Source: Muribaculaceae bacterium (lineage in GTDB: Bacteria; Bacteroidota; Bacteroidia; Bacteroidales; Muribaculaceae). From it: a stretch of 35,998 nt of DNA. The notes beneath the pieces were generated by a model. It was not told the DNA's origin and searched no databases. It worked only from the letters and a program-made list of their open reading frames with translations. The DNA is taken from NCBI GenBank assembly GCA_017557625.1, contig JAFYYG010000005.1, forward strand, positions 1 to 35,998, written 5' to 3'. This document shows positions 25,056 to 30,968 of the stretch, one piece after another. Position numbers and translations under genes: made by a program. Every line of letters begins with the position of its first letter. The stretch's first letter is position 1.

Positions 25056-25632
25056 ATGGAATTTTGAAACACGTTTTTTACTTTGCAAAGTTAGCACATC
25101 GCCTAAGCTTTGTAAAAACCGTATTACAATCATTTGTTCGCTGTCCACCAAATGATAATCCGCTTTAATAGATGGTAAGGATGCATAATCGATTTCCCCT
25201 TTTCCACCTCATGTCACTAAGAGAACATCAAGATGCAAAAGAGATGATTATCAGTCAATTAAAATAACTAGATTTGTTGTTTGCAAAAGATTCAAAATCA
25301 AAAGGTGTATTTTTTAATTATTTTTTTACTAATTCTCATCTCTATGTCAAAAATTATATTTATTTTTGCATTTGGTTTAGTGGATTTTATCGCTAACCAT
25401 ATTTTGTTGGAAAAAGCGTTATGTTCTTTTATAAATCGAAAACCTAGGAACTTTTCGGAATTATTACAAACAAAAGCATAGCGGCTCTACGCATATGGCG
25501 TGGTGTTAGCTATCACACATTTGTAGTATATGGTACTCCTAGGACCTTCGATTTAATGTGACATAGTAGTCCACGCTTTTCTGTTAGAAAAATGGGACTT
25601 GGACTACGTCCCACGTAGAGTTTTCGAGTTTA
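25056..25632 (+). promoter_or_regulatory. Leader region of the radical SAM cassette with overlapping hairpins
   Basis: No convincing gene. A TATTTTTG box (25361-25368) is the best -7 candidate, giving a leader of about 260 nt. The last 70 nt before the first ATG can form three stems that share bases: GTAGTCCA (25566-25573) with TGGACTAC (25600-25607); TGGGAC (25593-25598) with GTCCCA (25608-25613); and CTACGT (25604-25609) with ACGTAG (25613-25618). They exclude one another, as in attenuators or riboswitch-like leaders. CCTAGGA occurs twice upstream (25443 and about 25535). Confidence 0.45.
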
Positions 25633-26631
25633 ATGGCGAACATTCTATTAACTGAAACATGTGTTAGAAGTTGTCCCTATTGTTTTGCCAAGCAATATAT
25701 GGCAAACAATGTTAATGAAAATGATTATATTTCATGGGACAACCTCATCTATATAGCAGACTTTCTGTCCGCTTCTGGCGAGAACCATGTATCGCTGTTA
25801 GGCGGAGAGCCATTATTGCATCCTCAAATTTCTAGCATTATAAAGTATCTTAACCAGAGAAATTTGAGTGTTACTATTTTTACAAGTGGCATTATGCCCA
25901 TTGATAGGCTTCAGCGGTTTGTCGCTGAATTAAACGAGCTGCAAAATCTACGCGTTGGATTTGTATGTAACGTTAACGAACCTAGATTTTCACCGAAAAA
26001 TGAATTGGAACGAGTTGAACAGTTCCTGACCTTGTTCGCTAACCGTACATCACTGAGTTTCAACATCTATAGGACAGATTTTGAAATGACCTTTTTACGC
26101 GATTATATCGTTAGATTTGGGCTTGATAGACATATAAGATTAGGATTAGCTCATCCAATTCCAGGCAAGAAAAACAAGTATATTCCAACAAATGAGTTCA
26201 ATAGCGTTAAGGATAAACTAATTCAGTTCTTTACTGAGAATCAGGTATTTGGCATAATTCCTGGCTTTGATTGCGGCTTCCCAATGTGCATGTTCTCTGA
26301 TGAAGAACTAGGTTTGATGTTTAAACTTTCTATTGGGCAACTTTGTTTCCAATGCGGTCCAGCTATTGACATTGATGCCGAGCTAAATGTTTGGTCCTGT
26401 TTCCCTCTGTCGGATTTTAATAAGAAAAGCCTTTTTGACTTCACAACATATGGCGAATTAGCAAAGTTTTATCTTGAAAAGATGGAAGAAGTTCGTAGTG
26501 AACGCAGAGGCATATACCCACAATGTGACGACTGTCAGCATAATAAGCATGGTTTATGTTCAGGCGGTTGTTTAGCTCACATATTAAACGGATTTATCGA
26601 AGAAGGTGACTTCAGAAGGCAAGAAAAATGA
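25633..26631 (+). CDS. Radical SAM/SPASM-type peptide maturase, first in cassette
   Basis: The 332-residue protein has the radical SAM cluster motif C10-x3-C14-x2-C17 (ETCVRSCPYCF) and the SAM-binding GGEP at residues 57-60, so it should cleave S-adenosylmethionine at a 4Fe-4S cluster to a 5'-deoxyadenosyl radical. Beyond the partial TIM barrel a Cys-rich C-terminus (214, 219, 238, 241, 256, then C298-x2-C301-x7-C309-x3-C313 in DDCQHNKHGLCSGGC) fits a SPASM or twitch domain with auxiliary clusters, as in peptide-modifying enzymes. The next gene begins at its stop in an ATGA. Local DNA is more AT-rich than the core genes. Exact reaction unknown; likely substrate is the Tyr-rich peptide encoded downstream. 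Confidence 0.85.
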   Translation: MANILLTETCVRSCPYCFAKQYMANNVNENDYISWDNLIYIADFLSASGENHVSLLGGEPLLHPQISSIIKYLNQRNLSVTIFTSGIMPIDRLQRFVAELNELQNLRVGFVCNVNEPRFSPKNELERVEQFLTLFANRTSLSFNIYRTDFEMTFLRDYIVRFGLDRHIRLGLAHPIPGKKNKYIPTNEFNSVKDKLIQFFTENQVFGIIPGFDCGFPMCMFSDEELGLMFKLSIGQLCFQCGPAIDIDAELNVWSCFPLSDFNKKSLFDFTTYGELAKFYLEKMEEVRSERRGIYPQCDDCQHNKHGLCSGGCLAHILNGFIEEGDFRRQEK

Positions 26632-27452
26632 AAAAGTCAGGATTAACATATATTGTTGATGATTTGTCTCTTATAAGAAAAAACATAATAAGAGACAACT
26701 CCGTTGTAATAAAGTTATCTAATCCAGATGATGTTGTTGGTGTTTTTCAAAGATATTATGGAGACTACAATATCTATCAAATTTGTTTAGACCTAGGATT
26801 TGGTTCTTTGTCACAAATTCAATTCAACAACGATTGGGAAAATATTCCACTAGTCATTTTTGCTTATAATCTTGGTGATTTGAACTACATTCTAAATATT
26901 GTAGGTTTAATTCAATCCTGCAAGATAAGAGTTATGCAGCCTGCCTCGAACAAAGAATCATATGCCTCTTTGAAGATTTTATCATCTCTTGGTGTCGATT
27001 GTGGTATTTTCTTTGACCAAGAACAAGCTGATTCAGAAGCATTTCTTGACTTAGCGTCATATTATTATATGTCTCCAGTACCCCATGCCTCAATAGAGCC
27101 ATTTGCAAACATAAAAGAGAACATCCATCTAGACTACAATCATAGCTTTGACGAAGTTTATTTTGTTGACGAGAAGCGCTTCCTTTACATTCATTCAGAG
27201 AAAGAATTTTCATTCTTACCTCAAAGTAAACGCTTAAGTATATACCTTTCTGATGAAGATTTTGAGAAAGAACAGGTAAATTTTAAGCTTGAGAATTACT
27301 ATGGTCATTTTATGGAGCTTGACCAATGTTCAAAGTGCAAAGCGTTTAAAATATGTAACCACAAACTAAGTTCATCATTCAATTGCGATTGCCAGCAAAC
27401 TATGGCAGAAGTTTTTGAGTATGCTGAAATTAGTGAAACTGTTAGGAGATAA
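26628..27452 (+). CDS. Pseudo-radical-SAM protein with C-terminal Cys cluster
   Basis: 274 residues with no CxxxCxxC motif, so it should not bind the SAM cluster. The middle part has alternating strands and helices of barrel type (LVIFAYNLGDLNYIL, KIRVMQPASNKESYASLKIL, GVDCGIFF), and the C-terminus has Cys234-x2-Cys237-x5-Cys243-x9-Cys253-x-Cys255 (QCSKCKAFKICNHK, FNCDC), laid out like the end of a SPASM domain. I read it as a degenerate partner of the two radical SAM enzymes, perhaps for precursor binding. Pseudo-rSAM partners are known from other Bacteroidales peptide systems (GG-Bacteroidales type), but homology to them is not shown. Starts in an ATGA overlap. Confidence 0.65.
   Translation: MKKSGLTYIVDDLSLIRKNIIRDNSVVIKLSNPDDVVGVFQRYYGDYNIYQICLDLGFGSLSQIQFNNDWENIPLVIFAYNLGDLNYILNIVGLIQSCKIRVMQPASNKESYASLKILSSLGVDCGIFFDQEQADSEAFLDLASYYYMSPVPHASIEPFANIKENIHLDYNHSFDEVYFVDEKRFLYIHSEKEFSFLPQSKRLSIYLSDEDFEKEQVNFKLENYYGHFMELDQCSKCKAFKICNHKLSSSFNCDCQQTMAEVFEYAEISETVRR
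27444..27448 (+). promoter_or_regulatory. AGGAG ribosome-binding site deciding the second radical SAM start
   Basis: AGGAG lies 8 nt before the ATG at 27457. Shine-Dalgarno sites are rare in this window, so this one supports that start over the in-frame ATG at 27415 inside the preceding gene. Confidence 0.55.
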
Positions 27453-27456
27453 CACT

Positions 27457-28584
27457 ATGCCAACACTGATATTCAAAGAAACTGAAGCATGTAACTCTAA
27501 TTGCATTTACTGTGACGTAATTGCAAGAAAGAAGCCGTGTACTATTTCTTTTGATTTGTTAGAAACTGTATTCATTAGAATTAATGAATATCTAGAGAAA
27601 TATTCGAATCAGAATTTCTCCATTGTTTGGCATGGAGGCGAACCGTGCATTGTTGGAGTCAAGTTCTATAATAAAGTGCTGGAGTTGCTAGACAAGCATT
27701 GCCCCAACACCAAGAACAGAATATCACACGATATTCAGACAAACCTAACTTTAATCAATCAAGAGTTAATTGATGTATTCAAGAATCTTGGGATGAATAG
27801 AGTTGGAACAAGCTATGAGCCATATAAAGGCATTCGTGGATTTGGGAAAGAGCGAGACTCTGATGCATATAATAGAGCGTTTTTCCGTGGAATAGAACTC
27901 ATTGAGAAGAATGGGTTTTCTTGGGGCTTTATCTATGTGGTAACGCGAAATGTAATAGATAAGCCATTGGAGATATTCAACATTTTGACAAATTTCAAGG
28001 TAAAAGGTGGTTTCCAACTTCATCCTGTTTATTCATATAAAAATGAAGACAAGAATAATGTCGGAATCACAGCAATGGAATTTGCGGATTTTTTGGGTGA
28101 AATATTTAAAGAATGGTGGGAACATCGCCAGAGATATCCATTCGTTCAACCTTTCTTCTCGTATATGAACCATTATGGAAACGGTGGAACTGTTTGCTGT
28201 AGCGAAAGTGGTCAGTGCGCTTATTCACATATATTCCTTGGCCCTAATGGCGAAATCTCACATTGCGGTCGTTCATCCGATTGGGATGTATTTGAAGTAG
28301 GAAACATAAAAGAAGTTTCTATAATAGAAGCCTTCAATCACGCTTATAGAAAAGACTTGGAAAAGAGGAACGAGTATCTTTTGGCTAATGATTGCAAAGG
28401 TTGCGAATACTTTTCGTTATGTCATGGCGGTTGCCCTCTCGATGGATGGAATTACAAAGATACAATTTTTGCAAAGTCCGAATGGTGTGCAGCAACTAAA
28501 GTATTTCTTAAAAAATATTTTGAACCTATCACTGGTTTAAAATTCGATTCAAGAAAATATGAGCAGCTGGATTTATCTAAATAG
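27457..28584 (+). CDS. Radical SAM/SPASM-type peptide maturase, second in cassette
   Basis: 375 residues from the ATG at 27457. The cluster motif is C12-x3-C16-x2-C19 (EACNSNCIYCD), GGEP at 60-63 (VWHGGEP). The C-terminal SPASM region has C254, C270, then C313-x2-C316-x5-C322-x3-C326 (DCKGCEYFSLCHGGCPLDGW) and C344, the arrangement of anaerobic sulfatase-maturase-like SPASM enzymes that carry two auxiliary 4Fe-4S clusters. Many relatives install thioether, C-C or C-O cross-links in ribosomal peptides. It follows the pseudo-rSAM gene by 4 nt and overlaps the next by 26 nt. The presumed substrate lacks Cys, so a thioether product is unlikely; cross-links or epimerisation on Tyr/Asn are the candidates. 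Confidence 0.88.
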   Translation: MPTLIFKETEACNSNCIYCDVIARKKPCTISFDLLETVFIRINEYLEKYSNQNFSIVWHGGEPCIVGVKFYNKVLELLDKHCPNTKNRISHDIQTNLTLINQELIDVFKNLGMNRVGTSYEPYKGIRGFGKERDSDAYNRAFFRGIELIEKNGFSWGFIYVVTRNVIDKPLEIFNILTNFKVKGGFQLHPVYSYKNEDKNNVGITAMEFADFLGEIFKEWWEHRQRYPFVQPFFSYMNHYGNGGTVCCSESGQCAYSHIFLGPNGEISHCGRSSDWDVFEVGNIKEVSIIEAFNHAYRKDLEKRNEYLLANDCKGCEYFSLCHGGCPLDGWNYKDTIFAKSEWCAATKVFLKKYFEPITGLKFDSRKYEQLDLSK

Positions 28585-29248
28585 TACGTCAAACATAGAC
28601 GCTTTGGCTTTATCTGCAGTTCTTAATGCTTCAGATAAGTGTTTCAACGTAGTAAAACAATCTCGTTTTAACTTTGTCTTGGAAGGACACCCCAAGATTG
28701 AGCAATATGGCCACCCCTCAAAAGATGACGATGTGATTTGTATATCAACAGATAATTCATCTTTTTCTGAACTATGTGACAAAATTGCAACTCAACTTGC
28801 AATCGATGCAACTGAGTTCACACCATTCATTCCCGTTAGAAGCAAGATGACTTCATCAATAGGTGAAATAATAGGCAACTCTAAGATTTTAATTATTTTA
28901 GAAAAACCTAATGATGATGAGGCGATTGATGTATTTCTAATTGATGCCATTGTGCAAGGATTGAATGCCAAAGGTTATGAAGCAATTCAAACAGGCTTTG
29001 AGGCTCTCCCTCACATAAGAAAGTCTTATGATTTAAGAGGTTTTGACTCTCTCCAAATTTTACATAATTTTGATTCAGTTTCGCAAATCATCACAAATTC
29101 TTCATTTTGGCAGATTCTTTCAAAATATCTGAACAAGAGCTGCTATGTAGTTTCAGATGTGCCAAATCCAACAATGGAAATGAGTGGTATAGCGAAATCA
29201 AATACAGTTATTAATCAAATTTCAAATAGTATTCAGCATGGAAAATAA
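28559..29248 (+). CDS. Small GT9-like (GT-B fold) protein in the radical SAM cassette
   Basis: 229 residues, not confidently assigned. The beginning (WIYLNSTSNIDALALSAVLN, FNFVLEGHPKIEQY) and the end (DLRGFDSLQILHNFDSVSQI, then SSFWQILSKYLNKSCYVV and VPNPT) echo the start and nucleotide-sugar-binding half of heptosyltransferase-like GT9 proteins (L-x-G-x-x-S-L-x-x-L, then I-x-x-x-S-x-x-x-x-L-A-x-x-L-x-K-x-x-V). It is much shorter than the usual 330-360 residues and the signature S/D residue of the donor loop is not clear. If related it could glycosylate or bind the Tyr-rich peptide. The start overlaps the preceding gene by 26 nt; its stop overlaps the peptide gene by 11 nt. Confidence 0.5.
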   Translation: MSSWIYLNSTSNIDALALSAVLNASDKCFNVVKQSRFNFVLEGHPKIEQYGHPSKDDDVICISTDNSSFSELCDKIATQLAIDATEFTPFIPVRSKMTSSIGEIIGNSKILIILEKPNDDEAIDVFLIDAIVQGLNAKGYEAIQTGFEALPHIRKSYDLRGFDSLQILHNFDSVSQIITNSSFWQILSKYLNKSCYVVSDVPNPTMEMSGIAKSNTVINQISNSIQHGK

Positions 29249-29555
29249 AAAGAACATGTCAAGACGCGAAGCCCTTAAGCGTATGGCTAAGGCTGTTGCA
29301 GGTGTTGCGGTACTCTCTGTTCTCCCGACCATGAGTGCTGACGCTCAGTACTATTACAAGTACTACAACTACTACAACTCTGGTTATGGTCATGGTGGCT
29401 ATACCAAGTACTACAACTACTATGGTAATTACTACAATTATTATAGTAATTACTACAACTATTCGAATTATTCAAACTTTTACTATTCGAATTATTCAAA
29501 CTACTATCGAAACTACTATAACCGATATTATAATTATATGAAGTATGGCTATTAA
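29238..29555 (+). CDS. Tyr/Asn-rich repeat peptide with twin-arginine-like signal; probable radical SAM substrate
   Basis: 105 residues. Residues 7-14 (MSRREALK) match the Tat motif S-R-R-x-F-L-K except Ala for Phe; a moderate hydrophobic core AVAGVAVLSVLP and a SADA-Q cleavage site (36/37) follow. The mature 69 residues contain 33 Tyr and 14 Asn, with units such as SNYYNY and GNYYNYY; no Cys, Trp, Asp or Glu occur, and the charges are a few Lys and Arg. The encoding DNA is made of TAC/TAT-AAC/AAT near-repeats. It sits between modification genes and overlaps both neighbours by 11 nt, so it is the natural substrate candidate. An in-frame ATG at 29256 (MSRREAL) is an alternative start. Tyr-rich polymer or cross-linked fibre precursors are the closest idea; no named family is recognised. 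Confidence 0.82.
   Translation: MENKKNMSRREALKRMAKAVAGVAVLSVLPTMSADAQYYYKYYNYYNSGYGHGGYTKYYNYYGNYYNYYSNYYNYSNYSNFYYSNYSNYYRNYYNRYYNYMKYGY
29340..29552 (+). repeat. Degenerate Tyr/Asn codon repeat inside the peptide gene
   Basis: Units of TAC-TAC-AAC and AAT-TAC-TAC with alternating TAT/TAC synonyms, about 9-15 nt long. The synonymous variation suggests selection on the peptide sequence rather than recent slippage. Confidence 0.6.
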
Positions 29556-30231
29556 CATCGCAATTTTCGTCCCCGAAGGGATGGTCATTGCCTCTGATTG
29601 TCTTTCATTTATGAGAACAGTCCGAGACGATGGTTTTAGCCATACACATACAACGAGAACATTTGGCTTGTTTAACAAATATGTCATTTCGTTTTGTGAT
29701 AATGGTTATGCTCAAGGTTTGCCTTACGGCTATTATGTGGCCAAGTTTCAACAAGATAATTGGAACTTAGCTAATCATCGCCCTGCAGAAGTGGCATCTG
29801 CATTCGTACGATATTTGACAGATTGCCATAGCCTCAAAGATCTAGATAAGTTCTATATAGCTGGATATGACAAGTTAAATAATCAGTCCATTCCATATGT
29901 TGCCTTTTATGAATCAAATGAACTACATATTGTAAACATTGACCAAGATAACAACTCTGTTTATAACTTCCACGCTATTGGAGAAACATATTGGCTATAC
30001 AAAATACTACTAAACACAAAAATCACAGAAGACAAGTCAGAAGTTGAGTTCGGAAACATAGACATAGATTTCACAAAGTACTCGATAGCAGACGCAGAAG
30101 ATTTTGCGAAATCATTGATTTTAATTAGTGCGAAATTAGATTACTTAGCTCAATTTTCAAATCGAATTGGCGAAAATCTCACCCTCGCAACAATTACACC
30201 AATGCAGGGTGTTGAAATAAAGGAACTATAA
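29545..30231 (+). CDS. Proteasome-like (Ntn-hydrolase-type) protein lacking the catalytic threonine
   Basis: 228 residues. The start NIAIFVPEGMVIASDCLSFM has the strand-turn-strand of 20S proteasome beta/HslV proteins (V-G-I-x-x-x-D-G-V-V-L-A-A-D-x-R), with Asp18 at the place of the conserved Asp17 and FGLFNKYVISFCDNGYAQG resembling the second hairpin. In that alignment the residue after the initiator Met is Ala2 where the active Thr1 belongs, and the usual Lys33 is replaced by an Arg/Thr stretch. If right, it is an inactive chamber-like or binding protein; otherwise it is an unknown. It closes the operon, overlaps the peptide gene by 11 nt and is followed by a strong terminator 21 nt later. 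Confidence 0.5.
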   Translation: MAINIAIFVPEGMVIASDCLSFMRTVRDDGFSHTHTTRTFGLFNKYVISFCDNGYAQGLPYGYYVAKFQQDNWNLANHRPAEVASAFVRYLTDCHSLKDLDKFYIAGYDKLNNQSIPYVAFYESNELHIVNIDQDNNSVYNFHAIGETYWLYKILLNTKITEDKSEVEFGNIDIDFTKYSIADAEDFAKSLILISAKLDYLAQFSNRIGENLTLATITPMQGVEIKEL

Positions 30232-30252
30232 TGTATTATAGTTTCGTAATAG

Positions 30253-30279
30253 ACCGCTCAGTATTGGGCGGTTTTTTTT
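30253..30279 (+). terminator. Intrinsic terminator of the radical SAM cassette
   Basis: ACCGCTCA pairs with TGGGCGGT (one G-T wobble) around GTAT, followed by eight T. It marks the right end of the six-gene operon. Confidence 0.9.
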
Positions 30280-30322
30280 ATGCCTTGATGATGTCTTTTA
30301 CAACTTATTTGCAATGGAGTGA

Positions 30323-30573
30323 GGGTGTGTCATAATGAAGATATGGCATGCCCTCTTTGAAAATAAACCGTCTGAGAATGCGATATGTCTCAGGCGGCTT
30401 GTTTTTCTGTTTTTTGCCAGAATAATCGATTCTCAGAGGTTAAAATTTGAACTGTGAGGCAAAATACGAGAAAATGTGTCGGATTTCCGCCATTATGGGT
30501 GGATTTCGCTGTTTTTGCGGCCCATTTCTTGATGTTGAAGGCGATGGCAAAGAAGGCGACAACGACGAGTAAT
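30323..30573 (-). mobile_element. IS1182-family element remnant (3' end of transposase)
   Basis: On the minus strand the frame reads LVVVAFFAIAFNIKKWAAKT and continues to NRLFWQKTEKQAA then stop (about 30400), the typical C-terminus of IS1182-family transposases (FAIAFNIKK). Beyond the stop a hairpin of CCGTCTGAGA (30368-30377) with TCTCAGGCGG (30388-30397) would terminate the gene, and the terminal motif GGGTGTGTCA with CCCTC arms (30323-30357) marks the element end. The 5' two thirds are missing. Confidence 0.8.
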
Positions 30574-30580
30574 TAACCAC

Positions 30581-30609
30581 GTGGTGGGGACACAAAAGAT
30601 CCCCACCAC
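30581..30609. promoter_or_regulatory. Perfect 10-bp hairpin upstream of a small ORF
   Basis: GTGGTGGGGA and TCCCCACCAC pair perfectly with a 9 nt loop. It has no T-run. It could be an operator or RNA structure for the small gene starting 18 nt later. Confidence 0.5.
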
Positions 30610-30626
30610 TTAAAGAGACCGAAAAA

Positions 30627-30836
30627 ATGATTTACAACAAGATGACCGATAGAGACCTCGAGAAACTGCAGACGCTGGCTATAGAGGCGGCGCTGATAGT
30701 GCAGGACTACCGCCCCGAAGGGATGGGAACCATTGAGTGGATGGCGCAGTGCGACCAGTACCGAGAACTGGCGATGATGGGCAGCTACTGCCTGCTGGAG
30801 TTACAGACACGGCACAAGGAGAGGACAAGGAAGTGA
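30627..30836 (+). CDS. Small hypothetical protein of 69 residues
   Basis: Helical, charged, cytoplasmic 69-residue protein beginning MIYNKMTDRDLEKLQTLAIE and ending ELQTRHKERTRK. No motif is recognised. In favour of a real gene: balanced codon use, a perfect hairpin 18 nt upstream and an 11 bp terminator 10 nt after the stop. An in-frame second Met at residue 6 is an alternative start. It lies just outside the IS1182 remnant and may be a mobile-element passenger. Confidence 0.5.
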   Translation: MIYNKMTDRDLEKLQTLAIEAALIVQDYRPEGMGTIEWMAQCDQYRELAMMGSYCLLELQTRHKERTRK

Positions 30837-30845
30837 AAAATTTTC

Positions 30846-30879
30846 GCGAGTGAACCTCCAAATGGTTCACTCGCTTTTT
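30846..30879. terminator. Intrinsic terminator after the small ORF
   Basis: Perfect 11 bp stem GCGAGTGAACC / GGTTCACTCGC with a 7 nt loop and TTTTT. Confidence 0.88.
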
Positions 30880-30888
30880 GTACCCAGA

Positions 30889-30918
30889 GAAACCGCGCGC
30901 TCGCTTCGCTCGCAGATC
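30889..30918. repeat. GAAACCGCGCGCTCGCT repeat, copy 2
   Basis: Shares 17 nt with 24316-24340; the following GCTCGCTTCGCTCGC forms a small self-complementary unit. Confidence 0.45.
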
Positions 30919-30951
30919 TTTATTTTTTTTCGCTTATTGATATATTATGAT

Positions 30952-30959
30952 TATCTTTG
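30952..30959 (+). promoter_or_regulatory. -7 box abutting the TonB receptor start
   Basis: TATCTTTG exact match; TTTC (30928-30931) at 20 nt is a 3/4 match to the -33 box. The ATG follows only 9 nt later, so the transcript would have almost no leader. Confidence 0.5.
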
Positions 30960-30968
30960 CAGTCTCCA

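Noticed and set aside
25281-25481. 66-codon frame (TTG start) upstream of the radical SAM cassette, hydrophobic
   Set aside because: The -7 promoter candidate lies inside it, the composition is that of random AT-rich DNA, and no clear start exists; a 45-codon version from 25344 is not excluded.
25633-26631. Anaerobic sulfatase maturase
   Set aside because: No sulfatase gene lies nearby and the partner genes point to a peptide substrate.
29340-29552. CRISPR-like or non-coding tandem array
   Set aside because: The repeat is in-frame Tyr/Asn codons with synonymous variation and no constant spacers.
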